64,000 nt of DNA from Streptomyces sp. HNM0574 (GTDB lineage: Bacteria; Actinomycetota; Actinomycetes; Streptomycetales; Streptomycetaceae), in NCBI RefSeq assembly GCF_012726235.1, contig NZ_JAASAH010000002.1:186001-250000 (forward strand), written 5' to 3'. Each line of letters begins with the position of its first letter. Positions within the stretch are counted from its first letter, which is position 1. Position numbers and translations under genes: made by a program. Below the pieces are notes generated by a model that was not told where the DNA came from, searched no databases, and saw only the letters and a list, made by a program, of their open reading frames with translations. Below are positions 1 to 10,586 of this stretch, piece after piece.

Positions 1-48
1 GGGCCGGCCTCGGAGGGCGAGCCCGAGGAGGCGGCGGCCCTCCTGTGA
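1..48 (+). CDS. C-terminal end of an unidentified protein (partial)
   Basis: Frame 1 stays open from the left edge and stops at TGA 46-48, giving a 15-residue tail ending EEAAALL. The acidic/alanine-rich composition is typical of a disordered C-terminus in high-GC actinobacteria. A strong hairpin four bases after the stop supports a real gene end. The fragment is too short to name a family. Confidence 0.4.
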   Translation, partial: GPASEGEPEEAAALL

Positions 49-51
49 GTA

Positions 52-107
52 CGCCGACGGCCCCGGCCCCCTCCGGCGTACCGGAGTGCGGGGCGGGGCC
101 GTCGGCG
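52..107. terminator. Bidirectional hairpin terminator
   Basis: Arms of about 18-19 bp (52-70 and 90-107, one unpaired base) around a GC-rich loop that itself can fold. It sits between two converging gene ends, the plus-strand stop at 48 and the minus-strand stop at 124. There is no U-tract, which is normal for Streptomyces. Confidence 0.75.
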
Positions 108-123
108 TTCCGGCCGGGTGCCG

Positions 124-903
124 TCAGACGCGGTCGACGAGGTCGGCGATGGAGTCGGTGACCGTCGTCGGGCGGTACGAGTAGCGGTCGACCTCCTCCG
201 GCCTGGTCAGGCCCGTCAGGACGAGGAAGGTCTCCAGGCCCGCCTCGACTCCGGCGAGGACGTCGGTGTCCATCCGGTCGCCGATCATCGCGGAGGTCTC
301 CGAGTGCGCGCCGATGGCGTTCAGCCCGGCGCGCATCATCAGCGGGTTGGGCTTGCCGATGAAGTACGGCTCCTGGCCGGTGGCCTTGGTGATCAGGGCG
401 GCGACGGAGCCGGTGGCGGGCAGCGCGCCCTCGGTGGAGGGGCCCGTCTCGTCCGGGTTGGTGGCGATGAAGCGGGCGCCGTCGTTGATCAGCCGGATCG
501 CCTTGGTGAGCGCCTCGAAGCTGTAGGTGCGGGTCTCGCCCAGGACGACGTAGTCGGGCTCGGTGTCGGAGAGGACGTACCCGATGTCGTGCAGCGCGGT
601 CGTCAGACCGGCCTCGCCGATGACGTACGCCGTGCCGCCGGGGCGCTGGTCGTCCAGGAACTGGGCGGTGGCCAGCGCGGACGTCCAGATGTTCTGGACG
701 GGGACGTCCAGGCCGATACGGCCCAGCCGGGCGTGCAGGTCACGCGGCGTGTACATCGAGTTGTTGGTCAGCACGAGGAAGGGGCGGCCCGATTCCTTCA
801 GCCGCTTGAGGAAGGCGTCGGCCCCCGGGACGGGGACCCCCTCGTGCATCAGCACACCGTCCATGTCGGTGAGCCACGACTCGATCGGCTTGCGCTCTGC
901 CAC
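124..903 (-). CDS. HAD-IIA family phosphatase (NagD-like)
   Basis: 259 aa, GTG start. The HAD nucleophile motif DMDG is at residues 13-16 (Asp13, Asp15), LTNNS (motif II) lies near residue 45, the GKPNP lysine motif near 181 and GDRMDTD (motif III) near 205. This order, with the C2-type cap between motifs II and III, is the NagD/pyridoxal-phosphatase-like subgroup, whose members dephosphorylate small phosphometabolites in the cytoplasm. The substrate cannot be read from sequence. It stands alone, separated by 184 bp and a terminator from the phosphonate operon on the same strand. Confidence 0.88.
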   Translation of the reverse strand: MAERKPIESWLTDMDGVLMHEGVPVPGADAFLKRLKESGRPFLVLTNNSMYTPRDLHARLGRIGLDVPVQNIWTSALATAQFLDDQRPGGTAYVIGEAGLTTALHDIGYVLSDTEPDYVVLGETRTYSFEALTKAIRLINDGARFIATNPDETGPSTEGALPATGSVAALITKATGQEPYFIGKPNPLMMRAGLNAIGAHSETSAMIGDRMDTDVLAGVEAGLETFLVLTGLTRPEEVDRYSYRPTTVTDSIADLVDRV

Positions 904-1037
904 GGTGACGGCTCCTGCCTGGTCCGGGAGTGGTGTCGGGACGGTCGGCTCGCGGGCCGGAAGGGCCCGCCGCGGCTTTCAGCCTACGGCCTGACCGGCC
1001 CGGACACCGAGGCCCGGGCGTCCCCGAGGCCGGAACA

Positions 1038-1072
1038 CCCGCGCGGCCGCCCGCCGGGGACGGCCGCGCGGG
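1038..1072 (-). terminator. Terminator of the phosphonate operon
   Basis: Perfect 12-bp arms (1038-1049, 1061-1072), very GC rich, 16 bp downstream of the stop of the last operon gene (stop at 1088 on the minus strand). Confidence 0.75.
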
Positions 1073-1087
1073 GAGGGTGCCGCGGGC

Positions 1088-2221
1088 TCAGCTGCCCGTG
1101 GCCTCCTTCCAGCTGTCGATGTACCCGTTGAGGTTGCGCTGGACGTCGTCCCAGTCGGGGCGGAAGATGTCGACCCCGTCGAGGAGCTTGTCCAGTTCGG
1201 CCGCGTCCTTGTCGGTGGCCTTCACGTCCTCGCGGACGGTGAAGCCGCCGCCGACGGAGGACACCTCCTGCTGTGCCTGCTCGCTCAGCAGGAAGTCGAG
1301 CAGCTTCTTGCCGTTCTCGGAGTTGGGGGCACCCTTGACCAGGCCCGCCGCGTACGGCAGCGCGAAGGTGGACGGCTTGGTCTTCTCGTCCTTCGCGGGG
1401 AACCAGATGCCGACGTTGGGCATGGACTTCGTCTGCGCGTAGTTCATCTGCACATCGCCATTGGCGACGAGGAGTTCGCCCTTGTCCACCTTGGGTGCGA
1501 GCTTGCTGGTCGAGGAGGACGGGCCGACGTTGTTCTTCTGGAGCTTGCCCAGGTACTCCATGGCCTCCTTCTCGCCGCCGAAGTCGTGCATCGCCTTGAC
1601 CAGCAGCGCCGTTCCGTCGCCCGCGACGCCGGGCGTGGAGTACTGGAGCTTGCCCCGGTACTTGGGGTCGAGCAGGTCGTCCCAGGTGGCGGGGGCCTCG
1701 TCGGCGGAGAGTTCCTCGGTGTTGCGGATGAACCCGAAGTAGTTCTTGACGATCCCGGTCCAGGTGCCGCGCGCCGACTTCTCGCCCTCGGGGACGTGTT
1801 CGGAGCCCTTCGGCTCGTACTTCGTGAGGAGGCCCTTGCTCTCCGCCTGCTGGATGAAGGGCGGGAGGGTCACCATCACGTCGGCCTGGGTGTTGTTCTT
1901 CTCGCGGACGGCGCGCTGCACCATCTCGCCCGAACCGCCCTCGACGTACTCGACCTTGATGCCGGTCTTCTTCTCGAAGGCCTTGAACTGCCGGTCGTAC
2001 CAGCCGTCGCCCTTGGTGCCCTTGAGGCCGTCGGCGCTGTAGACGGTGACGGTGCGGTCGCCGGAGGAGGCGGAGCCGGTGCCGCCGCAGGCGCTGAGCC
2101 CGGCGGCGAGGGCCAGCACCCCGGTGGCGGCGACGGCGGAGCGGACGGCGGGACGGCCGCGCAGGCCACGGCGGGGCGCGCGGGAGGACGGGGCGGGGCC
2201 CGAGGGGTGAGCAGCGGACAT
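1088..2221 (-). CDS. ABC transporter substrate-binding lipoprotein, 2-aminoethylphosphonate type
   Basis: 377 aa. Arg-rich n-region, hydrophobic stretch and lipobox LSAC with the lipidated Cys at residue 45, so it is a membrane-anchored extracellular binding protein. The mature part has the family 1 extracellular solute-binding fold seen in iron(III), thiamine and AEP binding proteins (start 'TVTVYSADG', central 'YFGFIRNTEEL', 'PATWDDLLDPKYRGK'). The AEP/phosphonate assignment rests mainly on the neighbours, a phosphonatase-like hydrolase and an FAD oxidoreductase in the same operon. The start at 2221 was chosen because only this ATG gives a proper lipoprotein signal; longer upstream frames run through unrelated sequence. 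An iron or polyamine substrate is the alternative. Confidence 0.82.
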   Translation of the reverse strand: MSAAHPSGPAPSSRAPRRGLRGRPAVRSAVAATGVLALAAGLSACGGTGSASSGDRTVTVYSADGLKGTKGDGWYDRQFKAFEKKTGIKVEYVEGGSGEMVQRAVREKNNTQADVMVTLPPFIQQAESKGLLTKYEPKGSEHVPEGEKSARGTWTGIVKNYFGFIRNTEELSADEAPATWDDLLDPKYRGKLQYSTPGVAGDGTALLVKAMHDFGGEKEAMEYLGKLQKNNVGPSSSTSKLAPKVDKGELLVANGDVQMNYAQTKSMPNVGIWFPAKDEKTKPSTFALPYAAGLVKGAPNSENGKKLLDFLLSEQAQQEVSSVGGGFTVREDVKATDKDAAELDKLLDGVDIFRPDWDDVQRNLNGYIDSWKEATGS

Positions 2222-2301
2222 GTGGACAACAGCTCCTCGGCGAGCGGGGTTGGGGAGGGCGGCGCGGGCGGGCCGGGCCGCGCGGGCCCGGCCGTCCGGG
2301 C

Positions 2302-3099
2302 TCAGCGGTAGGCGGCCTTGGTGCGGACGCGGGAGACCGCGAGCAGCACGAGCAGGGTGGTGGCCATGAGGACGACGGCGATGGCGGAGCCGGTGAAGAG
2401 CGATCCCCGGTCGGTGGCGGCGAAGATCTGCACCGGCAGCGGCATCCAGTCGGGCGGGTAGAGCATCATCGTGGCGCTGAGCTCGCCCATGGACAGGGCG
2501 AAGCACAGCCCGGCCGCCGCGTTCAGCGAGGGCAGCAGCAGCGGAAGCTTCACCCGCCACAGCACGTACGCGGGACGGGCGCCCAGCGAGGCGGCCGCCT
2601 GTTCGTACGCCGGGTCGAGACGGGTGACGGCCGCCGAGACGGACTGGTACGCGAAGGCGGTGACCAGCACGGTGTGCGCGAGGATCACGATCCAGCGGGT
2701 GCCGTTGATCGGGAACGGGTCCCGGCTGAAGGCGACCAGCACGGCGAGGCCGACGACGACGGACGGCACCGCGACCGGCAGCACGAACAGCGCGTCCAGC
2801 AGCTTGCCCAGCCGCCGCCCGAGGGCGGCGGCCGAGAGCGCGGCCCAGGTGCCGACGACCAGGGCGATGGCGCTGGCGGCCAGCGCGGTCTGGAGGCTGA
2901 CGCCGAGCGCCGCGAGGGACTCGCCGCGGGTGGCGGCCTCGTAGTGGGCGACGGTGGGGCCGGAGGGGAACGCGCCGCTCCAGTTGGTGGAGAACGAGGC
3001 CGCGGCGATCACCGCCAGCGGCAGCGCGAACAGCGGCACGAACAGCACCGCGAACACGGCCCACCCCGCCCAGCGGCCCTTACGACTGTGCACGAGCAC
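2302..3099 (-). CDS. ABC transporter permease (phosphonate operon, second permease)
   Basis: 265 aa with about six membrane segments. It carries the binding-protein-dependent permease EAA loop, 'EQAAASLGARPAYVLWRVKLP', near residue 165, which contacts the ATPase. It overlaps the upstream permease by 20 bp (3080-3099) and is followed after 80 bp by the binding protein, so the order is ATPase, permease, permease, binding protein on the minus strand. Together they make a heterodimeric importer channel in the cytoplasmic membrane. Confidence 0.88.
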   Translation of the reverse strand: MLVHSRKGRWAGWAVFAVLFVPLFALPLAVIAAASFSTNWSGAFPSGPTVAHYEAATRGESLAALGVSLQTALAASAIALVVGTWAALSAAALGRRLGKLLDALFVLPVAVPSVVVGLAVLVAFSRDPFPINGTRWIVILAHTVLVTAFAYQSVSAAVTRLDPAYEQAAASLGARPAYVLWRVKLPLLLPSLNAAAGLCFALSMGELSATMMLYPPDWMPLPVQIFAATDRGSLFTGSAIAVVLMATTLLVLLAVSRVRTKAAYR

Positions 3100-4043
3100 G
3101 GTTGCTCCCTCCTCCCGCGCGGGCCGCGACGACCCGGTAGAGGCTGTAGAGGCCGACGGAGAGGACGACGTTGACGGTGGCGACGACGCAGGCCGCCGCC
3201 CAGTCCGACTCGAGGATGGCCTTGCTGTAGACCAGCATCGGCAGGGTCACCACGTCCTTCGCCCCGGTGAAGAGGACGATGGCGAACTCGTTGAGGCAGA
3301 GCACCAGGACGAGGCTGCCGCCCGCCATCAGCGCCGGGTACGCCTCCGGGAGGATCACCGTGCGGATGATCCGCAGCGGCCTGGCGCCCAGCGAGGAGGC
3401 GACCTCCAGCTGTGCCGTGTCCAGTTGGGAGAAGGCGGCCAGCAGCGGCCGCATCACGAACGGCGTGAAGTAGGTGACCTCCGCCAGCAGCACGCCCCAC
3501 GGGGTGGTGAGGAAGTCGAAGGGGCCCTCGGCCGCGCCGGTCACGTCCGTCCAGACGCCGTTCGCCATGCCGACCGTCCCGTAGAGGAACAGCAGCGCGA
3601 GCGTGATCAGGAAGGACGGGAACGACAGGAAGACGTCGATGAACTTGGAGACGGCCCGGCTGCCCGGGAAGGGCACGAAGGCGACGATCAGCGCCAGCAC
3701 GAACCCGAGCACCAGACAGCCGGCCGTGGCGCCGAGCGCGATCCACACCGTGGTGGTCAGCGCGTCGGAGAAGGCGGTACTGGCGAAGACGTCCCCGTAC
3801 GCCTCCAGGGTGACGCCGCCCTCCGGCTCCGGTACCAGGGACTGCCAGAAGACCAGGGCCAGCGGCCAGAGGAAGACGGCGGCCAGCACGGCGACGGGCG
3901 GCAGCGACCACAGCCGCGTCGCCCACTCCCGGCGCCGCCGCGACGGGGCGGGGGCCGGGCCGGACGGGGGCGTGCCGCCGGGGCGCGGGGCCGGGGGCGC
4001 GGGGGCGCCGGTGCGGGCCCCGGGGTCGGCGGTCCGCGTGGCG

Positions 4044-4051
<8 letters not shown>
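3080..4051 (-). CDS. ABC transporter permease (phosphonate operon, first permease)
   Basis: 323 aa. A disordered Pro/Ala/Arg-rich N-terminus of about 45 residues precedes the first membrane segment, followed by a six-helix permease with the EAA loop 'EVASSLGARPLRIIRTVILP' near residue 210. It overlaps the ATPase gene upstream by 8 bp (4044-4051) and the next permease by 20 bp, indicating translational coupling. It is the partner of the 2302-3099 permease in one importer. Confidence 0.88.
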
Positions 4052-5236
<1,185 letters not shown>

Positions 5237-5240
<4 letters not shown>

Positions 5241-6007
5241 ACCGGCGCCCCCGACGCGCCCGTCGCCTCCGGCCGGGCCGTCACGGCGGCCAGGTCGTCC
5301 AGCAGCGCCGGCAACTCCGCGACGGAGCCCAGGACATGGGTGGCGCCCGCCGCGTGCAGCGTGTCCGCGTCGTGCGCGCCGGTGCGGACGCCCGCGACGA
5401 CGGCGGCGCCCGCGCGGCGCCCCGCGCGCATGTCGTAGGCGGTGTCCCCGGCGACGGCGATCTCGGCGACGTCGTCGGCCGCGCCGGTGCGCAGCAGCGC
5501 GGCCAGCACCATGTCCGGGTAGGGGCGGCCGCGGCCGCCGACGTCGGACGGGCACAGCGCGTCGGCCGCCAGGTCCTGCCAGCCGAGCGCGGTGAGGATG
5601 GCGTCCTGGGTGGGGCGGGCGAAGCCGGTGGTGAGCACCACCGTGCGGCCGGCGGCCCGCATCGCGTCGATCGCCTCGCGGGCGCCGGGCACGGGCGCGC
5701 AGTGGCCCGCGTCGACCAGTTCGGCGTAGGCGTGCTCGAAGGCGGCGTTGGCGCGCTGCGCGCTGTCCTCGTCGCCGAAGAGGTGCCGGAAGACGGAGAT
5801 CTTCGACTCGCCCATGGTGGCCCGCACGTAGGCGAGCTGCCGCTCGTGCTCGGGGCTGCCCGGGGTGACGCCGAGGGCCTCGGCCGCGGCCTGGAAGGCG
5901 CGCTCGACGAGCCCGTCGTCGGCGACGGTGGTGCCCGCCATGTCGAGCACGACGAGCCGGCCGACGGCGGGTGCGGGGGTGTGGTCCGTGGTCAATTCGC
6001 TCACCAT
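5237..6007 (-). CDS. Phosphonatase-like HAD hydrolase (PhnX-like)
   Basis: 256 aa. It shows phosphonatase hallmarks rather than a generic HAD pattern. The N-terminal motif is D-M-A-G-T-T (Asp22, with Ala24 replacing the usual second Asp). A cap-domain lysine in MGESK (Lys69) sits where PhnX has its Schiff-base lysine (MGLLK). The late motif is GRPYPDM, with Arg in place of the usual HAD lysine. Family knowledge: PhnX hydrolyses phosphonoacetaldehyde to acetaldehyde and phosphate. The start overlaps the upstream FAD oxidoreductase by 7 bp, and the end overlaps the ATPase start. No PhnW transaminase is present, so the aldehyde is probably made by the FAD enzyme (inference). Confidence 0.85.
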
Positions 6008-7146
6008 CCGAGGGAGTTCGCGGTGTCCTCGGCGATCGCCGGGGAGCAGGTCATGCCGCGTCCGCCGGGCCCCGTGACGAGCCAGGCGTTCGCGTCCTCG
6101 CGCAGCCGCTGCCGGTGCACGACGCTGACGCCGTCGGTGCACTGCGCGTACACCCCGGCCCAGCGGCGCCGCACGGGCGGCAGTGCGCGGCCGAGGATGC
6201 GCTCGACGACGCCGGTGAGGTGCGCGTACGCCTCCTCCTGGACGTCGAAGCCGAAGGGCGTCTCGTACTCGTGGGTGTCGCCGATCGTCAGCGAGCCGTC
6301 CTTGCGCTGCACCATCAGCAGCTGCATCTTGTGCCGGTCGGCGACCGGGGTCTGGGACTGCGCGGCGGCCATGGCGTCCAGCGCCTCGCCGCCGTACGCC
6401 GGGTAGTAGCGGAAGCTGTCGGCGTCGGCGACGGCGGTGGTCAGCTCCTCGTCCAGCGGCGCGGTCTGCATCATCTGCAACCGGACGCGGCGTACGGGCA
6501 GTTCGCCGCCGGTCAGCTCGCGGACCATGCCGCCCGTCCAGGCGCCGGTGCACAGGACCAGCGCGTCGCCCTCGTGGATCTCGCCGTGGTCGTCGCGCAC
6601 GGCGGCACGGCGGCCCGGCAGCACCTCGCGGACCTCGCGGCCGCCGAGGAAGGTGTACCGGCCCCGGGCCCGCTCCCGCAGCGCGTCCTGGAGCGCGCGC
6701 TGCGCGGGACGGGGCTCGACGGCGGCGTCCTTCTCGCAGTACAGCGCCCCGCGCACGGCCTCGCCGCGCAGCGCCGGGTTGACCGCGCGCGCCTCCTCGG
6801 GGGTGAGCAGCCGGTAGCCGCGCTCGGCGGCGTCGGGGCGCTCGGCCGCGGCGCGGGCGACGGCCAGTTCGGCCTCGTTGGTGACGACGGTGAGCGAACC
6901 GGCGGGGCGGAAGCCCAGGCCGGGCACGCGGGCGCCGATGCCCTCCCACAACTCCCGTGCCCGCAGCGCGACTTCCAGCTCCGGACCGTCGGCGCGGCCG
7001 CCGACCCAGACCAGTCCGAAGTTCCGCACGGACGCGCCGCGCGCCTGCTCCTCACGCTCGATGTGGACGACCTCGTGGCCGCGTTCGATTGCCTGCCAGG
7101 CGTGCATGGTGCCCAGCACGCCGGCTCCGACGACTATGACTCGCAT
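6001..7146 (-). CDS. FAD-dependent oxidoreductase of the phosphonatase-associated type (DAO family)
   Basis: 381 aa. N-terminal dinucleotide-binding fold with GAGVLG (residues 7-12) and the Glu of 'VHIEREEQA' that contacts the adenosine ribose; 'ALVLCTGAWT' and the C-terminal 'GPGGRGMTCSPAIAED' are DAO-family FAD contacts. A clade of DAO oxidases is known to occur beside phosphonatase-like hydrolases, as here. Inferred role: oxidation of 2-aminoethylphosphonate or an N-substituted derivative to phosphonoacetaldehyde, feeding the 5237-6007 hydrolase. First gene of the operon proper; start chosen at the Rossmann motif, since the upstream open frame is not conserved-looking. Confidence 0.85.
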   Translation of the reverse strand: MRVIVVGAGVLGTMHAWQAIERGHEVVHIEREEQARGASVRNFGLVWVGGRADGPELEVALRARELWEGIGARVPGLGFRPAGSLTVVTNEAELAVARAAAERPDAAERGYRLLTPEEARAVNPALRGEAVRGALYCEKDAAVEPRPAQRALQDALRERARGRYTFLGGREVREVLPGRRAAVRDDHGEIHEGDALVLCTGAWTGGMVRELTGGELPVRRVRLQMMQTAPLDEELTTAVADADSFRYYPAYGGEALDAMAAAQSQTPVADRHKMQLLMVQRKDGSLTIGDTHEYETPFGFDVQEEAYAHLTGVVERILGRALPPVRRRWAGVYAQCTDGVSVVHRQRLREDANAWLVTGPGGRGMTCSPAIAEDTANSLGW

Positions 7147-7335
7147 GGCCTGAACGGTGGCCGTCCTGCGTGTACCGGGCGGGGCCCTTCGGTGACGCGC
7201 GGGTGAACCGGCCGCCAAGCCTGGCCCAGACCCGTTACCGTTCCGTGATCCCCAACGGGCCGCCACCGCACGGCAGTTCACCAGGAAAGGGGCGGAAACG
7301 GTCAGGGGGGGGTGGACGGGGCGTCGCGTCGGGCG
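7147..7335 (-). promoter_or_regulatory. Promoter region of the phosphonate operon
   Basis: A 189-bp gap between the GntR gene and the operon it precedes. It contains an inverted repeat CCCGTT (7231-7236) / AACGGG (7254-7259) that could be an operator, but the 17-bp spacing is loose and the match to known GntR/UTRA sites is unproven. No ORF with coding character is seen. Confidence 0.3.
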
Positions 7336-8097
7336 TCAGCTGCCGAGGCGGGTGGTGAAGCTGAACCGGTCACCCCGGTAGAGGCTGCGCACGCGCTCCA
7401 GCGGGCGCCCCTCGGTGTCCCGCGACAGCCGGTGGATCAGCAGCATCGGCAGCGCGGGAGGCGTCCCCACCAGCAGCGCCTCGCGCGGCGTCGCCAGCAC
7501 CGTCTCCAGCCGCTCGTCCGCGTCCCCGAACGCGGTGCCCTCCGGCGCCAGCCGCTCGCTGAGGAACGCGTAGAACGAGGAGTCCGGATCGAACTCCCGG
7601 TCCAGCCCCGGCACCCGCTCGACCAGGATGTACGTACTCTCCAGCCCCACCCGCTCGTCGTCGGCCAGCAGCACCCGCTCCATGTGCCACACGCTCGCGC
7701 CCGGCTCGGCGCCCAGCTCCCGGGCCAGCCCCTCGGGGCACGGGTGCCGCTCCAGCCCGATCAGCGTCCGGCCCGGCTCACGGCCCTGCCTGCGCACGCC
7801 CTCGGTGTAGCTCGCCAGCGACAGCGGCTGCTCCAGCTTCGGGCCCGCGACGACCGTGCCCCGGCCCGAGCGGCGCAGCCGCCCCTCCAGGTGCAGCTCG
7901 CGCAGCGCCTGCCGGAGCGTCTCCCTGGACACCCCGAAACGCACCGCCAGATCGCGCTCCGTCGGCAGCAGCCCGCCCTCGCCCAGCTCGTCGAGGAGCG
8001 GCACCAGCCGCGCCTTCACCGCGTAGTACTTCGGTACCCGGCCGTGCTCGGGTATGCCGTCGCGGACGGCGGCGCTGCTGTCGTACGGAATATCCAC
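7336..8097 (-). CDS. GntR family transcriptional regulator with UTRA domain (PhnF-like)
   Basis: 253 aa. N-terminal winged helix (about residues 20-85) with the typical 'LLPTERDLAVRFGVSRETLR' recognition region. A C-terminal UTRA effector domain (about 105-245) contains 'ERVLLADDERVGLESTYI' and the end 'YRGDRFSFTTRL'. The GTG start at 8097 was chosen because GGAGG lies 8 bases upstream; a nearby ATG is out of frame. The gene immediately precedes the phosphonate operon on the same strand and is its probable regulator; UTRA domains often bind small phosphorylated or phosphonate ligands. The divergent oxidoreductase at 8189 shares the promoter region. Confidence 0.9.
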   Translation of the reverse strand: MDIPYDSSAAVRDGIPEHGRVPKYYAVKARLVPLLDELGEGGLLPTERDLAVRFGVSRETLRQALRELHLEGRLRRSGRGTVVAGPKLEQPLSLASYTEGVRRQGREPGRTLIGLERHPCPEGLARELGAEPGASVWHMERVLLADDERVGLESTYILVERVPGLDREFDPDSSFYAFLSERLAPEGTAFGDADERLETVLATPREALLVGTPPALPMLLIHRLSRDTEGRPLERVRSLYRGDRFSFTTRLGS

Positions 8098-8188
8098 CCC
8101 CGCATCCTCCCAGCCCCCGCGCGCCCGCCGGCGCGCGTCCCCGGCGGGCGCGACCCCGGGCACGCGGCCCGCGCCGCCGCCGGTCACC

Positions 8189-9301
8189 ATGAACGGTATG
8201 CACGCAGCCACGTCACCCTCCCCCGGTCCCTCGGCCGGTGCGGCCCCCCTCCGCGTCGGCCTCATCGGCTACGGCCTCGCCGGGTCCGTCTTCCACGCCC
8301 CGCTGATCGCCGCCACCGACGGGCTCGCCCTCGACACCGTCGTCACCTCGAACCCGGAGCGCCAGGCGCAGGCGCGGGCCGAGCACGGGGACGGCCTGCG
8401 GACGGTCGCGGGCCCCGACGAGCTGTTCGACGCCGCCGGCCGCCTCGACCTCGTCGTCATCGCCTCCCCCAACCGCACCCACGTCCCGCTGGCGCACCGC
8501 GCGCTGGAGGCCGGGCTGCCCGTCGTCGTCGACAAGCCGCTCGCCGCGACCGCGGCCGAGGCCGACGCGCTCGCCGACCTCGCCGACGCGCGCGGACTGC
8601 TGCTCTCCGCCTTCCAGAACCGGCGCTGGGACAACGACTTCCGCACCCTGCACGCGCTGCTCGGGCAGGGTGCGCTGGGCGAGGTCCGGCGCTTCGAGTC
8701 CCGGTTCGAGCGCTGGCGGCCGCGTCCCAAGGGCGGCTGGCGCGAGTCCGGCGACCCCGCCGAGCTCGGCGGACTCCTCTACGACCTCGGCAGCCACGTC
8801 GTCGACCAGGCGCTCGCCCTCTTCGGGCCCGCCGCCACCGTCTACGCCGAGGCCGACATCCGCCGCCCCGGCGCGGAGGCCGACGACGACACCTTCCTCG
8901 CCGTCACCCACACCTCGGGCGTCCGCTCCCACCTGTGGGTCAGCGCGACGGCCGCCGAACTCGGGCCGCGCTTCCGGGTGCTGGGCAGCGACGGCGCGTA
9001 CGTGAAGTACGGGCTCGACCCACAGGAGGCGGCGCTGCGCGCGGGCGAGCGGCCGGTGCCCGGGGAGCCGTGGGGCGTGGAGCCGGAATCCGCCTGGGGC
9101 ACGCTCGGCGCGCTGGACGCCGTCCGGCCCGTGCCGACGGAGGACGGCGACTACCCGGCGTACTACGCGGCCGTCGCCCGCGCCCTCCGCGAGGGCACGC
9201 CCCCACCGGTCACGGCCCGCGAGGCGGCGGCGACCCTCCGCGTCCTGGAAGCGGCCCGCCACTCGGCCGCGGAATCCCGCACGGTACGGGTCACGGGCTG
9301 A
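8189..9301 (+). CDS. Gfo/Idh/MocA family NAD(P)-dependent oxidoreductase
   Basis: 370 aa. Rossmann motif GLIGYGLAG near residues 24-32, 'VVIASPNRTHVPLA' and the conserved 'VVDKPLAAT' lysine/proline motif of the family, then the C-terminal alpha/beta domain with 'GGLLYDLGSHVVDQAL' and its catalytic-region His. It reduces or oxidises a sugar or other polyol-like substrate that cannot be specified. ATG 8189 and ATG 8198 are both possible; neither has a clear Shine-Dalgarno sequence, so a short or leaderless transcript is possible. Divergent from the GntR gene with 91 bp between them. Confidence 0.88.
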   Translation: MNGMHAATSPSPGPSAGAAPLRVGLIGYGLAGSVFHAPLIAATDGLALDTVVTSNPERQAQARAEHGDGLRTVAGPDELFDAAGRLDLVVIASPNRTHVPLAHRALEAGLPVVVDKPLAATAAEADALADLADARGLLLSAFQNRRWDNDFRTLHALLGQGALGEVRRFESRFERWRPRPKGGWRESGDPAELGGLLYDLGSHVVDQALALFGPAATVYAEADIRRPGAEADDDTFLAVTHTSGVRSHLWVSATAAELGPRFRVLGSDGAYVKYGLDPQEAALRAGERPVPGEPWGVEPESAWGTLGALDAVRPVPTEDGDYPAYYAAVARALREGTPPPVTAREAAATLRVLEAARHSAAESRTVRVTG

Positions 9302-9629
9302 CGCCCCGCCCCGGCGCGGGGTGCGCATCGCCGTCCACGGCGCGGGGTGCAACTGCCGTCACCGGGCCACCCCGTACGCCGTGGCTCGGGCTTTTGCGCA
9401 GTTCCCCGCGCCCCTTATCGCGGGCCCACCCCGCTTTGCCTGCGGCGCTTCTCGGGCTCACCCCGCTTGGGAGGTCTGCGCCAGAGGCGCAGGGCTGGCA
9501 AGCGCAGCGCGGGCCCGCCACGGCACGGGGTGCGCAACTGCCGTCGCCGGACCACCCCGTACGCCGTGGCCGATCGCGCAGTTCCCCGCGCCCCCCAAGG
9601 AGCGCCGTTCCCCGCGCCCCTTGCGGGCG
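9302..9629. repeat. Intergenic mosaic of short interspersed repeats (module A)
   Basis: No gene is seen. The stretch contains two copies of a 20-mer, GCGCAGTTCCCCGCGCCCCT (9396-9415 and, with one difference, 9577-9596). A 29-bp block (9307-9335) and a 26-bp block (9485-9510) recur in inverted orientation and different order at 14738-14766 and 14768-14793. Internal near-duplications of 'accCCGTACGCCGTGG' are also visible. It lies between convergent genes. Confidence 0.85.
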
Positions 9630-10487
9630 CTACGCCGGCTTGAGGGATTGGCGCTGGCGGCCCAGGCCGTCGATCTCCAGCTCGACCATGTCACCGGCCC
9701 GGAGATACGGCTTGGGTTCCGGCTGGCCCATGGCGACGCCCGCCGGGGTGCCGGTGCTGATGACGTCGCCCGGGTACAGCGTCATGAAGTGGCTGAGATA
9801 GCGCACCACTTCGGCCACCGGGAAGATCTGCTCCGCCGTCGTGCCGTCCTGCCGGAGCGTGCCGTTCACCCACAGGCGTACGCCGAGCGCCTGCGGGTCC
9901 GGCACCTCGTCGGCCGTCACGAGCCAGGGCCCGAGCGGGGTGAACGTCTCGCAGTTCTTGCCCTTGTCCCACTGGCCGCCGCGCTCGATCTGGAACTCCC
10001 GCTCCGAGACGTCGTGCGCGACCGCGTACCCGGCCACGCAGGCGAGCGCCTGCGCGTCCGTCTCCAGGTAGCGCGCCGTACGGCCGACGACGACGGCGAG
10101 TTCGGCCTCCCAGTCCGTCTTCCGGCTGCCGCGCGGGATGAGCACGGTGTCGTCGGGGCCGACGACGGTGTCCGGAGCCTTCAGGAAGACGATCGGCTCC
10201 TCGGGGACCGCGGCACCGTTCTCCCGTGCGTGGTCGTGGTAGTTGAGGCCGATGCCCACGACCTTGCCGATACCGGCGACGGGCGGCCCGGTCCGCAGCC
10301 CGGTGGCGTCCAGCGTGGGCAGGGCACCGCTCGCGGCGGCCTCCCGTACGCGGGCGAGGGCGGCATCGTCGGCGAGCAGCGACGCGTCGATGTCGCCGAT
10401 CACCCCGGACAGGTCCCGCAGGGCTCCGTTCTCGTCGACGAGCGCGGGGCGCTCGTTCCCGGCTGTTCCGACGCGCAGCAGCTTCAC
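9630..10487 (-). CDS. Fumarylacetoacetate hydrolase family protein
   Basis: 285 aa. FAH-fold C-terminal domain: 'GIGLNYHDHARENG', 'PIVFLKAPDTVVGPDD', 'DWEAELAVVVGR' with the metal-binding Glu/Asp residues, and 'DVISTGTPAGV'. Such enzymes hydrolyse or decarboxylate C-C bonds in oxo-acids from aromatic or sugar-acid degradation (for example 2,4-diketo-3-deoxy-rhamnonate hydrolase or acylpyruvase); the exact substrate is open. The GTG start at 10487 has GGGAG upstream; a longer ATG frame extends 14 codons further but has no such site. A monocistronic minus-strand gene, next to the divergently oriented oxidoreductase region. Confidence 0.88.
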   Translation of the reverse strand: MKLLRVGTAGNERPALVDENGALRDLSGVIGDIDASLLADDAALARVREAAASGALPTLDATGLRTGPPVAGIGKVVGIGLNYHDHARENGAAVPEEPIVFLKAPDTVVGPDDTVLIPRGSRKTDWEAELAVVVGRTARYLETDAQALACVAGYAVAHDVSEREFQIERGGQWDKGKNCETFTPLGPWLVTADEVPDPQALGVRLWVNGTLRQDGTTAEQIFPVAEVVRYLSHFMTLYPGDVISTGTPAGVAMGQPEPKPYLRAGDMVELEIDGLGRQRQSLKPA

Positions 10488-10586
10488 AGTCTCACTCCCG
10501 TGGTCGAGGACGCCGATGGGAACGGCCATCGGGGCGAAGTGTTCGATCCTCCAAGGGCTGGTTCAGATAGGCAAGACCCCGTTCAC

